Assembly: GCA_903855995.1 (NCBI GenBank)
Contig: CAIOAN010000002.1
Coordinates: 248,001-312,000, forward strand
DNA length: 64,000 nt
Reading direction: 5' to 3'
Source: an uncultured Opitutia bacterium
Lineage (GTDB): Bacteria > Verrucomicrobiota > Verrucomicrobiia > Opitutales > UBA953
How positions within the stretch are numbered: the first letter of the stretch is position 1; each line of letters opens with the position of its first letter. A program made the position numbers and the translations under genes. Under the pieces are notes generated by a model. That model was not told the DNA's origin, ran no database searches, and worked only from the letters and a program-made list of their open reading frames with translations. Shown in pieces: positions 49,499 to 57,299 of this stretch.

Positions 49499-50341
49499 AT
49501 GAAGCTCCGCATTCTGCACCGGACTGAATACCGCTACGCCCTACCGGTCAGGAATAACACCAATGAGCTGAGGGTGACCCCGCTCACCACCCATCGCCAG
49601 AAACTCGGTCTCCATGTGGTGCGCGTGGTCCCCGCCGTCCGGATGCGACGCTACCCGGACCTGTATCGCAACAGCGTGCACCTCTTTGAAGTCGAGGAGC
49701 CCCACAAAGATCTGGTCATCGATGTCTCCAGCATGGTCGAGACCCTGGCCACGCCGATTTCGGCGATCCCTACTGACGTCTCCCTTTCGCGGGTCCGCAG
49801 CGAAGAGATTATCGAGACCTTCCAGACCTTCCTGCAGCCTGACGGACCCATTCGCATCACCCCCGACATCTGGCGGGCCGCGGTAGACGTAGAAAAAGAC
49901 CGGGGCGACGTTTTCTCGGTGATCTTGGGACTAATGGAACTCATCCATACCACCTGTCGCTACGTCCCTGGTGCCACGCACATCGGCACCACCACTGAGG
50001 AGTTCTTCACCAAGCCCCAAGGCGTCTGCCAAGACTACGCCCACCTGCTCCTCGCCCTGTGTCGGGCAATTGGCATCCCCGCGCGTTATGTTTGCGGCTA
50101 CGTCTATGACGCCAAGCGTGGCGACGTCATCGGTAGCCATGCTTCCCACGCCTGGTGTGAGATTTGGATTCCTGACTACGGATGGCTCGGCGTAGATCCG
50201 ACGAATAAGAAAGTCATCCATGAAGCCTATGTGGCCTCGGCGGTCGGTCGTGACTATCGTGACGCCACACCGGTGAGCGGGAGCTACTGGGGCGGAGGCG
50301 ACCGCGAGATGCGCGTGACCGTGCACGTCGAAGCCAAGTAG
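49499..50341 (+). CDS. Transglutaminase-like (papain-fold) protein
   Basis: A 280-residue protein with an N-terminal β-rich part and a transglutaminase-like core. The catalytic triad region is visible: Cys in QGVCQDYAHLLLALC, His in SHASHAWCEIW, and Asp in GVDPTNKK. Members of this family with ATP-grasp/alpha-E partners are predicted peptidases or amidases that process the product of the ligase. It is the third gene of the trio. The promoter is presumably upstream of the ATP-grasp gene. Confidence 0.88.
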   Translation: MKLRILHRTEYRYALPVRNNTNELRVTPLTTHRQKLGLHVVRVVPAVRMRRYPDLYRNSVHLFEVEEPHKDLVIDVSSMVETLATPISAIPTDVSLSRVRSEEIIETFQTFLQPDGPIRITPDIWRAAVDVEKDRGDVFSVILGLMELIHTTCRYVPGATHIGTTTEEFFTKPQGVCQDYAHLLLALCRAIGIPARYVCGYVYDAKRGDVIGSHASHAWCEIWIPDYGWLGVDPTNKKVIHEAYVASAVGRDYRDATPVSGSYWGGGDREMRVTVHVEAK

Positions 50342-50415
50342 GGGCGACCTGTTTTCTAGTATCGCACCACCGGCCTTCGGAGGTAAGGTGCACGTGTTCC
50401 GCCTGCCCGCTCTTC

Positions 50416-51372
50416 ATGAATATCACCCTCCCCTCGCAGGCCCCCACCAACCCGTTCGGTTCGTTTGCCTGTGCCTGGCGGCTCACTCGCCAGATTCATG
50501 AAGGCCGTAGCCGACGGGACATTCTCACCAAGTGTTTGGGACGAGCCTTTACCGCTATGGTCGGGCACCGGACTTTCGCCGCCTGGGTCGGCTTTCTCCT
50601 GCAACCGGAAAACCGCCCATTTGTCGAAGCGAACCCCCTGCTCATCCACCGCACCCTGCTGGGCTACCTTTCCATCCGCTGGAACGGCGACCGCAAGCTA
50701 CGCGTCCTGCAGGATTCCTATCGATTTGCCCACGCCCACCCGGGTCCAATCCAGCAGGCACTTTTAGTCCCAAAGAAAGGCGAAGTAACCTTCGCCGAAG
50801 TACCCCTCGGCGAAGAAACGGGCAATATCCGCTATGCGCTCGCGTGGGACGATCGCTTCCGGCGCGAGGGCGAATGGACCCTGCGCGTCTATTGCGATAA
50901 AATCGGCGGCGAACTCTGCTCGATCGCCTTCGCCGTGGAGGAAGTAAACGGCCAATGGGTCGCGTATGCAGGTGCGATTCAAGGTGGCAGCGGAGCCAAC
51001 GAAGAAACCATCAAGGCCTCCGCCAAGGCGATGCACGGCGTCCGCGCCAAAGCCATGGCCATCTTTGCCCTGCAGGAAGTCGTCAGTTCCCTGGGCATCA
51101 CCCGCCTGCTCGGCGCCGGTAATTCGATCCAGATGAGCAACGGCAAGCACATGATCCATGTGCCCTGGAATAAGATCTCCTTTAATTACGACGGAATGTG
51201 GGCCGAAGCCGACGGCAAGCCTGCCGCTGAAGGCTGGTTTGAACTCCCGCTCCGCGAAGAACGCCGCACCCGCGAGGAAATTAAGGCCAATAAGCGGCCG
51301 CTCTACGCCCGCCGGTATGCCCTATTTGATCAGTTACAGGCTGCGGTGGCCCAAGGCCTGAAATCCGCCTAA
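50416..51372 (+). CDS. VirK/YbjX-family protein (DUF535)
   Basis: A 318-residue protein of the DUF535 family, related to YbjX and VirK. Family stretches include IRYALAWDDRFRREGEWTL and IFALQEVVSSLGITRLLGAG, and the C-terminal RRYALFDQL. Family members influence outer-membrane or envelope stress tolerance in enterobacteria, but the molecular function is not established. It follows the ATP-grasp/alpha-E/transglutaminase trio by 74 bases, and co-transcription is possible. It converges with the outer-membrane barrel gene, with one terminator between. Confidence 0.75.
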   Translation: MNITLPSQAPTNPFGSFACAWRLTRQIHEGRSRRDILTKCLGRAFTAMVGHRTFAAWVGFLLQPENRPFVEANPLLIHRTLLGYLSIRWNGDRKLRVLQDSYRFAHAHPGPIQQALLVPKKGEVTFAEVPLGEETGNIRYALAWDDRFRREGEWTLRVYCDKIGGELCSIAFAVEEVNGQWVAYAGAIQGGSGANEETIKASAKAMHGVRAKAMAIFALQEVVSSLGITRLLGAGNSIQMSNGKHMIHVPWNKISFNYDGMWAEADGKPAAEGWFELPLREERRTREEIKANKRPLYARRYALFDQLQAAVAQGLKSA

Positions 51373-51384
51373 TCGGACAACAAA

Positions 51385-51408
51385 AAGGGCCCCGTTGCCG
51401 GGGCCCTT
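51385..51408 (-). terminator. Intrinsic terminator of the first barrel gene
   Basis: The stem AAGGGCCCCG / CGGGGCCCTT with a TTGC loop is followed on the minus strand by CCCTTTTTGTTG. An identical hairpin lies at 52025-52048. Confidence 0.9.
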
Positions 51409-51429
51409 CGTCAGCTTCTAATCCGAAGA

Positions 51430-51918
51430 TTAGAAGTTGTAGCGAACCGACAGGGTGGTCGCGGAGGTACCAGCAGACTCGTGCTGGTAGCCGGCAGCGA
51501 GCTGGGTCTGCTTGCTCAGGTTGTAAGCGAGTTCGACGCCGTAGCTATTGGCACCCGAAACGCGGGTGTAGTTGGCAGCAGCTTCGAAACCAGCACCGAG
51601 TTCGCGGCGCAGATTGAGGCTGTAGAGCTCGTTGGAACCGATCGAGACGGTGGCGTCGGTGCTGTAAGCGACATTCTTGAAGACGTAACCGACGGCAACC
51701 CGGTCAGCGCCATTGGTGGTGTCATTGTGACCGATGGTGGTTTGGGCCTGCAGGAGGTAGTTCGAGCTACCGATGAAGGCAGACGCTTCGAGGCCGAAGC
51801 CCTGGGTGTGGCAGTCATAGCTGACGCCCACGCGGTTGTAGGAGAGACCGGAAGCGGACTGGGCGGAAGCCGCAGCAGCGAGGGTCGTGAGGGTGAGGAT
51901 CGGGAGGATGTGCTTCAT
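51430..51918 (-). CDS. Outer-membrane β-barrel-type protein, tandem paralogue A
   Basis: A 162-residue exported protein. The signal peptide is MKHILPILTLTTLAAAASAQ. The mature chain is built of alternating polar/hydrophobic strands (SGLSYNRVGVSYD, AVGYVFKNVAY, YGVELAYNLSK), and it ends in LSVRYNF with a terminal Phe, as in OmpX/OmpA-like barrels. It shares the signal peptide, ordering of strands and ending with the neighbouring paralogue (52072-52593) and an identical terminator, so the two arose by tandem duplication. The biological role is unknown. ATG 51924 is an alternative start. Confidence 0.7.
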   Translation of the reverse strand: MKHILPILTLTTLAAAASAQSASGLSYNRVGVSYDCHTQGFGLEASAFIGSSNYLLQAQTTIGHNDTTNGADRVAVGYVFKNVAYSTDATVSIGSNELYSLNLRRELGAGFEAAANYTRVSGANSYGVELAYNLSKQTQLAAGYQHESAGTSATTLSVRYNF

Positions 51919-52024
51919 ATGCATGGGTGGTTTTAGGCTTAGTTGCCTTGAAAACAACACCAAATGACAAAAATGACACACTTACGCCATATTCGTCACC
52001 TGTCTAATAACCTGGATAAACAAA

Positions 52025-52048
52025 AAGGGCCCCGTTGCCGGGGCCCTT
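52025..52048 (-). terminator. Intrinsic terminator of the second barrel gene
   Basis: This is an identical copy of the hairpin at 51385-51408 (AAGGGCCCCG/CGGGGCCCTT), followed on the minus strand by CCCTTTTTGTTT. Confidence 0.9.
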
Positions 52049-52071
52049 GTAATCAGCCTCTAATCCTAAGA

Positions 52072-52593
52072 TTAGAAGTTGTAGCGAACCGAGACGGAAG
52101 TCGTGGACGAGCTCGAGGTCGCAGACTTCGAAGCGTAGCCGACAGCAACCTGGTACTGCTTGGTCAGGTTGTAAGCGAGTTCAGCGCCCCAGGCGTTGAC
52201 ATTATTGCTGGAGGCATCCTTGACGCGGTTGTAGGAGACGGCGCCTTCGATGTTCGAGCCGAGATCCTTACGGATGTTGAGGCCGTAGGCTTCGTTCGAG
52301 CCAACCGAGAGGGTGGCGTCAGCACCGAGAGCAACGTTCTTGAAAACGTAGCCAACGGAGACGGCGTCAGCACCGTTACCGGAGCTGTTGCCACCGATGG
52401 AGGTCGAACCGGCCAGGAGAACGTTAGAACCACCGATCAGGGCCGAAGCCGAGAGGGAGTAGCCCTTGACGTTGTTGGTGGCGTAGTTCAGGCCAACGCG
52501 GTTGTAGGAGAGACCGGACGAAGCAACAGCGCTCTGGGCAGAGGCAGCGGCAGCGAGGGTCGTGATGGTGAGGATCGGGAGGATATGCTTCAT
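52072..52593 (-). CDS. Outer-membrane β-barrel-type protein, tandem paralogue B
   Basis: A 173-residue paralogue of the barrel protein encoded just downstream. The signal peptide differs by one residue (MKHILPILTITTLAAAASAQ). The ordered strands SGLSYNRVGLNYA, VSVGYVFKNVALGADA and WGAELAYNLTKQYQVAVGYA, and the ending VSVRYNF, correspond position for position. It is longer by a few Ser/Asn-rich loop residues, so surface loops appear to diverge faster than strands. The AT-rich region upstream (52594-53013) carries the probable promoter and the DnaA-box-like cluster. Confidence 0.7.
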   Translation of the reverse strand: MKHILPILTITTLAAAASAQSAVASSGLSYNRVGLNYATNNVKGYSLSASALIGGSNVLLAGSTSIGGNSSGNGADAVSVGYVFKNVALGADATLSVGSNEAYGLNIRKDLGSNIEGAVSYNRVKDASSNNVNAWGAELAYNLTKQYQVAVGYASKSATSSSSTTSVSVRYNF

Positions 52594-52667
52594 AGCGGTG
52601 CCACTATTGCTACAGCCCCGGTTCGAAATCAAGCACCTTTTGCATTATTTTAAGCCACCCCCCAAAA

Positions 52668-52710
52668 CTATTCACATTATACACCTTAATTCACACACCC
52701 CTGTGAATAA
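52668..52710. promoter_or_regulatory. Cluster of four DnaA-box-like 9-mers
   Basis: CTATTCACA (52668-52676), TTATACACC (52677-52685) and TAATTCACA (52687-52695) on the plus strand each match the DnaA-box consensus TTATNCACA in 8 of 9 positions. TTATTCACA (52710-52702, minus strand) matches in all 9. Three further bases of spacing apart, they surround a TATAAT hexamer. They could be an origin-like array, a DnaA-controlled promoter, or another regulator's TTCACA box. Confidence 0.4.
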
Positions 52711-53013
52711 AGCTGGGGATTATTGATAGTCAGGCCCTTTATAAAAGAAGACCCCCCATCACTCCCAAACAAAAATGGCCTACTTACAGAGCGTACCCAC
52801 CTATGATTCTGCTTCAATATATCTAAAACGCCCTAAAATAGACTAAAAACGAACTAATTACCTCAAAAACCCCCTATTTTATAATAAAACGGCCCCATAC
52901 AGAAAAGTGCGGGCGTCAATACCCTCCAGCCCGCGCTATATCCTTAGATTTACCCTCCCTACCCTCATTGCGTAAACTACCCCTCCCTACCCCCCTGGAT
53001 CCCGGGCAACAAA

Positions 53014-53041
53014 AAACCCGCTAGGCGAACCATGCGGGTTT
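53014..53041 (-). terminator. Intrinsic terminator of the L36-L31 genes
   Basis: AAACCCGC pairs with GCGGGTTT across a 12-base loop. On the minus strand the stem is followed by TTTTTTGTTG. It lies 21 bases after the L31 stop. Confidence 0.85.
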
Positions 53042-53062
53042 GGAGTCGGCCTCGGGGGAGGC

Positions 53063-53305
53063 TTACTTGCGGCGGAACTTCGAGTTGAACTTCTCGACGC
53101 GGCCGGCGGAGTCCACAAAGCGCTTCTCGCCGGTGTAGGCGGGGTGCGAATCCATGGTGACTTCACGGCGGACGACAAAGAACTCCACTCCGTCGATGAC
53201 CTTGGTCTCTTTGGACTTCATGGTCGAACGGGCAGGGAACTCGCGGTTCGTGGAGACATCCACGAAGACGACGTTGTTATATTCAGGATGGCCTTCCTTC
53301 TTCAT
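53063..53305 (-). CDS. rpmE2: Ribosomal protein bL31, type B (zinc-free)
   Basis: An 80-residue bL31. The start MKKEGHPEYNNVVFVDVST and the block VTMDSHPAYTGEKRFVD followed by RVEKFNSKF match type-B L31. The zinc-binding CxxC motif of type A is absent, as expected for the C-minus form. It lies 23 bases after the L36 gene on the same strand. Open upstream codons to 53407 belong to no family. Confidence 0.93.
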   Translation of the reverse strand: MKKEGHPEYNNVVFVDVSTNREFPARSTMKSKETKVIDGVEFFVVRREVTMDSHPAYTGEKRFVDSAGRVEKFNSKFRRK

Positions 53306-53328
53306 AAAATCAGGGGGGTTGCTAGGGG

Positions 53329-53454
53329 TTAGCCCTGACGCGCCTTGTAGCGAGGGTGCGTCTTGTTGATCACGTAGATACGGCCCTTGCGGCGAACTAC
53401 TTGGCAATTGGGGTGGCGCTTCTTCAGCGACTTGAGGGAGGAGGAGACTTTCAT
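53329..53454 (-). CDS. rpmJ: Ribosomal protein bL36, type B
   Basis: A 41-residue bL36 (ykgO-like). [20 protein letters not shown] and [18 protein letters not shown] match the type-B form, which lacks the full zinc-binding Cys/His set. It is transcribed with the L31 gene. In many bacteria the zinc-free pair is induced by zinc starvation through Zur, but no Zur box was recognised here. Confidence 0.93.
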   Translation of the reverse strand: MKVSSSLKSLKKRHPNCQVVRRKGRIYVINKTHPRYKARQG

Positions 53455-53570
53455 GGTCGGGAGAGCCGTTTTAGTAACGGCAGGTCGGCCAACAAAGGTA
53501 TCCCCTGCCCGCCTGTCAACGGGATTTCCAAGGCTGGACGCAGTTCTCTGCACCGCCTATCTTTGACCCT

Positions 53571-54071
53571 ATGGAAACGCGCCTGCGCCCCGCCACCTTG
53601 GCCGACATCCGGGCGATTAACGCTATTTATAACCACTACGTGGGGAGCAGCACCTGCACCTGGCACCTGGCCGAGGAAACCGATGAGGGCCGGGCGGCCT
53701 GGCTGAAGTCTCGCGGGCCCGCTCACCCGGCCATTGTGATCGAATCGGGAGGGGAAGTCCTGGGCTGGGGCTCCCTTTCCAGCTATAACAGCCGCCAAGG
53801 CTGGTCCGGCACGGTCGAAGACTCGATTTTCATCCACCACGCCCACCACGGCAAAGGCCTAGGCAAAAAGGTACTCCATGAGCTACTGCGTCTGGCCGAC
53901 AGCCTCGGGCATCATTCGGTGATCGCCCGTATTTCAGGGGAACAGGCGGCCAGCAGAAGCCTCCATGCCGCCCTGGGCTTTGAAGAAAGCGGCGTCCTGC
54001 GCGGCGTCGGACGCAAATTCGGGCAGAAACTCGATTGCGTCTACATGCTCCGCTCCCGACCCCAGCCCTAA
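53571..54071 (+). CDS. GNAT family N-acetyltransferase (phosphinothricin acetyltransferase-like)
   Basis: A 166-residue GNAT enzyme of the PAT/YncA type, acetylating small amines with acetyl-CoA. The start LRPATLADIRAINAIYNHYV and the acetyl-CoA-binding loop VEDSIFIHHAHHGKGLGKKV are characteristic, and ISGEQAASRSLHAALGFEE is the typical C-terminal motif. The substrate may be phosphinothricin, methionine sulfoximine or another amino compound. It is divergent from the L36/L31 genes and just upstream of tRNA-Leu. Confidence 0.85.
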   Translation: METRLRPATLADIRAINAIYNHYVGSSTCTWHLAEETDEGRAAWLKSRGPAHPAIVIESGGEVLGWGSLSSYNSRQGWSGTVEDSIFIHHAHHGKGLGKKVLHELLRLADSLGHHSVIARISGEQAASRSLHAALGFEESGVLRGVGRKFGQKLDCVYMLRSRPQP

Positions 54072-54118
54072 CCTTGACAGGGGGGAGGCGAACCCTTTGC
54101 TCACCTATCCGCTTTAAT

Positions 54119-54203
54119 GCTCAGGTGGTGGAATGGCAGACACGCTGGATTCAGGTTCCAGTGCCCCTAAAGCGTAAGGGTTCAAGTCCCTTCCTGAGCA
54201 CCA
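54119..54203 (+). tRNA. tRNA-Leu (anticodon CAG)
   Basis: An 85-base class II tRNA with CCA encoded. The acceptor arm GCTCAGG pairs with CCTGAGC at the end. The anticodon loop TTCAGGT within CTGGA/TCCAG gives anticodon CAG (54152-54154). A variable arm of class II length separates it from the T-arm (AAGGG TTCAAGT CCCTT). It decodes CUG leucine codons. A TTGACA hexamer lies at 54074-54079, but no good -10 was seen at the right spacing. Confidence 0.95.
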
Positions 54204-54213
54204 AAAGCAAGAC

Positions 54214-54238
54214 ACGACCCCGGCGACCCCGGGGTCGT
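54214..54238 (+). terminator. Hairpin after tRNA-Leu
   Basis: A perfect 10-bp stem (ACGACCCCGG / CCGGGGTCGT) with a 5-base loop lies 10 bases after the tRNA. There is no T-run, so it is either a weak terminator or a processing structure. Confidence 0.5.
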
Positions 54239-54406
54239 CCGTTGCGGAGCATCCGAACATTGTATCCACTTAACAGATACACTATTCCCACCCCACCCGC
54301 TCCCAGCCCTAACCCCGGTGACTTCCCCCTTCATTAGAGCCTTTCCCTCACGATAAGGATGATTGTGCCCGGGGGCTGGCCGCCTCATGCTGAAAGCCGC
54401 TTCCCG

Positions 54407-57049
54407 ATGGCGGACTTATCGACATTACCCGACGTACTGCCCTGGCCCTTCCTGGTCTGCAGCCGCAAGGGCGAGGTCATCTTCGCCAACCCGCTCATCG
54501 AGCGCGCGGCCGGACGTAAGGTCGAGCCAGGTCTCTCGATCGACCAGATCTTCCTGGAGCTGGAAAATGGCCTGCCAGCCTCCTCGCTCCTCCACTCCGC
54601 TGCCCGCTGGTCCGCCTGGAGCGGTATGCTCGAGCTCCGCAACAACCGCCCAGGCGAACCGATCCGTGCCTCCAAGATCATCCTTCAACCCGACCCGAAG
54701 CTCGACCGCCAAGTCTGGGTCATCTTCGCCGACGACCCGCTCGTCAACGGCGCCCCACTACTCACGCCGCGTTCGGGCATGAGCCTCGCCCGCACGCTGA
54801 TCGAGAACTCGCCCGACTTCATCATCCTGCGCGACCTCCAAGGCCGCATCCTCCACACGAGCCGCAGCTTGGACGAATTCCTCGCACTACCCTACCGGGG
54901 CTACGTCGCCGATCTGACGCTGACCGACATTCTCTCAGGCCGGACGGCCGAACAGTTCAAACAGTTCGACGAGGAAGTGATCCGCACCGGCCAACGCGTG
55001 CTCCATGCCGTGATGCACTTTGAATCCCAGGACGGCCGCTCGCGCCTCGTGCGCGTAGTGCACGAACGCATCAAGGGCGGCAACGGCCTGCCGAACGGAC
55101 TCCTGACTTTTGCGGTCAACATCACGGAATCGGTCGACGAACATAATCGCCTGCGCATCGCCCTGGAAAAGGCCGAAGAAGTCGCCGCCGCGAAGTGGCA
55201 GTTCGTGGCTAACGTCACCCACGAGATCCGTAATCCAATCAACGCCATCCAGGGGCTCTGCGAAACCAATCTTGAAGGAGCCTCCGCGCCCTTCCCAGAC
55301 ATCCTCCGCAAGATTCAGTCCTGCGCCTCCGAGCTGGAGGACACCGTGCGCGACGTGCTCGACTTCTCCCGCCTCGACCGCGGCAACGTCACGATTGAAA
55401 GCATCCCCTTCAACCCGGTGCGCGCCCTCGAGGAAGTCACCGCCCAGTTCCAGCATCAAGCCGGACGCAAGGGCGTCGAACTCGCCGCTCTCTGCCGCGC
55501 CGACTCGCCGCAATCCGTCCTCGGCGATCCGATCAAGTTCCGTCGCATCATCGCCAATCTCGTCGGCAACGCGGTGAAGTTCACCGAAAGCGGCCACGTC
55601 CACGCGCTGCTAGAATTCGAGGAACGCAACGGCCGCCTCCGCGCCCAGTTAATCGTCCGCGATTCGGGCATCGGCATCCCCGCGGACAGCCTGGAGAGTA
55701 TCTTCGAACCCTTCACCCAAGCCGATGCGACCACCACGCGCCGCTTCGGCGGCACGGGCCTCGGCCTCACGATCGTCCGCAGCCTGACCCAAGCGATGGA
55801 TGGCTATATGAAAGTGACGAGTGAAGTCGGCTTCGGGAGCGTCTTCACCGCCACGGTGATGGTTGAGCCTAATCCAAATTTCGTCGCGCCGCCCAAACCC
55901 GACCTCCGCGCCCAACGCCTCCTCTTGGTGGCCGGTAACCCGGCCATCCGAGAATGGTTCGTGGACTGCCTCACGCGCTGGGGCGCGGAATGCGTGCAGT
56001 GCGAATCCTACGATGAAGCCGATATCGCCTGGCGCCACGCGGCGGAAGCCGGCCGACCCTTCGCCCGCGCGGTCATTGATCTCCCCGACGACGTCAGCCC
56101 GCGCCTGCCCGCCATCCCGCGCGAACAAAGCCTGCTGATCACTTCCTCTGACCTCGCGTTCCGCAGCCAAGCCCAACTCTTCCGTCCGGTGACCTTGACC
56201 GCACTGTGGGCCCGCTTCAGCACCGAGATCTCTCCCGAAGGCGAGATCACCCCATCACCCGGTCGCCCCCACGCCACGCGCCGTCTCCGCATCCTGCTCG
56301 CCGAAGATAATGAAGTGAACCGGGAAGTCGCCAGCGCCCGCCTCCGCCGGGCCGGCCACGAAGTCAGCGCGACGGTCGACGGCTCCGCCGCGCTCGAACT
56401 CTGGCGCGCCAAGGAATTCGACGTGGGCATCCTCGACATCCAGATGCCGATCATCGACGGACTGGGGGTTGCCACCGCGATTCGCGCCGAAGAAAAAACC
56501 AGCGGCCGACGCCGCACCGCCCTGCTCGCCCTCACGGCGATGACCCAGGAGCTCGACCGAGCGCGTTGCGAGGCCGCCGGCTTCGACGCCTACCTGGCTA
56601 AACCTGTGCGCGGGGCCGAACTCCTCGAGAAACTCGCCCTGCTTTCGGCCAATCAAGACACCGCCGGCGAGCCCGTCCGGAGCGATGAGTTTGCCGCCCA
56701 ACTGGCCGCCGCCGAAGCCGAAGAAGCGGAGGACCTCCGCTGCGCCGCCCGTGCCTTCCTCCGACATGCCGATCAGATCATCCATCGGCTTACCGTAGCC
56801 CGGGATGACGCCTCGCCGGAAACCCTGAGCCGCGAAGCCCACGGCGCCAAGGGGATGCTTTCGCTCATGGCCTGCAGCGGACTCGCCCGACTCGCCAATA
56901 CGGTCGAACGCCAGCCCGCCGACCCTGGCAGCCGGGCCCGCACGGATGAGCTCATCGACGGCTTGCGGAAGCTCCGTGAGTCGCTACTCTCTCGGGCAGA
57001 CCTGAGCCCCGATGGCCAAGCCGAAACTCAAACCCGAAATCAAGACTGA
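54407..57049 (+). CDS. Hybrid sensor histidine kinase (PAS-PAS-HK-REC-REC-HPt)
   Basis: An 880-residue predicted cytoplasmic hybrid kinase; no transmembrane segment is obvious. Two PAS-like sensor domains (residues ~1-100 and ~120-245) are followed by HisKA (VANVTHEIRNPINAIQG), HATPase (IIANLVGNAVKFT, GIGIP, FGGTGLGLTIV), a degenerate receiver, a full receiver (LLAEDNEVNRE, phospho-Asp in VGILDIQMPIIDG), and an HPt with the phospho-His in REAHGAKGML. The complete internal relay suggests transfer to a separate response regulator, none of which is encoded nearby. It overlaps the clpS gene by 38 bases. An ATG at 54359 is an alternative start. Confidence 0.9.
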   Translation: MADLSTLPDVLPWPFLVCSRKGEVIFANPLIERAAGRKVEPGLSIDQIFLELENGLPASSLLHSAARWSAWSGMLELRNNRPGEPIRASKIILQPDPKLDRQVWVIFADDPLVNGAPLLTPRSGMSLARTLIENSPDFIILRDLQGRILHTSRSLDEFLALPYRGYVADLTLTDILSGRTAEQFKQFDEEVIRTGQRVLHAVMHFESQDGRSRLVRVVHERIKGGNGLPNGLLTFAVNITESVDEHNRLRIALEKAEEVAAAKWQFVANVTHEIRNPINAIQGLCETNLEGASAPFPDILRKIQSCASELEDTVRDVLDFSRLDRGNVTIESIPFNPVRALEEVTAQFQHQAGRKGVELAALCRADSPQSVLGDPIKFRRIIANLVGNAVKFTESGHVHALLEFEERNGRLRAQLIVRDSGIGIPADSLESIFEPFTQADATTTRRFGGTGLGLTIVRSLTQAMDGYMKVTSEVGFGSVFTATVMVEPNPNFVAPPKPDLRAQRLLLVAGNPAIREWFVDCLTRWGAECVQCESYDEADIAWRHAAEAGRPFARAVIDLPDDVSPRLPAIPREQSLLITSSDLAFRSQAQLFRPVTLTALWARFSTEISPEGEITPSPGRPHATRRLRILLAEDNEVNREVASARLRRAGHEVSATVDGSAALELWRAKEFDVGILDIQMPIIDGLGVATAIRAEEKTSGRRRTALLALTAMTQELDRARCEAAGFDAYLAKPVRGAELLEKLALLSANQDTAGEPVRSDEFAAQLAAAEAEEAEDLRCAARAFLRHADQIIHRLTVARDDASPETLSREAHGAKGMLSLMACSGLARLANTVERQPADPGSRARTDELIDGLRKLRESLLSRADLSPDGQAETQTRNQD

Positions 57050-57299
57050 GACCCTGGTCTCGGCGGCACCGAAATGGAACGTTGTCGTGCTCAATGATCC
57101 GATCAATTACACGGGATATGTCGTCGTGGCGTTCATGAGTGTCTTGCGCATCAACGCGACCGAAGCAAAAAAGCTGATGCAGGCCGTGCATGTGGATGGA
57201 CGTGCCACGGTCTGGACCGGCGACCGCGAACGCGCCGAGATGCTCGCCCTCGAACTCCAGCAGTGGCATCTGAATGCCCTGCTCGAAAAAGATGCCTGA
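57012..57299 (+). CDS. clpS: ATP-dependent Clp protease adaptor ClpS
   Basis: A 95-residue adaptor that delivers N-degron substrates to ClpAP/ClpCP. The signature NVVVLNDPINYTGYVVVAF and the substrate/Clp-binding region INATEAKKLMQAVHVDGRA are intact. ERAEMLALELQQW at the C-terminus fits. The start lies inside the histidine-kinase gene, 38 bases before its stop. The DUF2017-like gene starts 8 bases before the clpS stop. No clpA or clpC gene is in the window. Confidence 0.92.
   Translation: MAKPKLKPEIKTETLVSAAPKWNVVVLNDPINYTGYVVVAFMSVLRINATEAKKLMQAVHVDGRATVWTGDRERAEMLALELQQWHLNALLEKDA

Larger units (their letters stand above)
52594..53062. other. AT-rich non-coding region upstream of the barrel genes
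   Basis: About 470 bases with no convincing coding frame, far more AT-rich than the rest of the window. It contains a TATAAT hexamer on the minus strand (52681-52676) suited to the barrel gene, a cluster of four DnaA-box-like 9-mers (52668-52710), long A/T stretches around 52800-52900, and the L31/L36 terminator at its right end. Confidence 0.6.
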
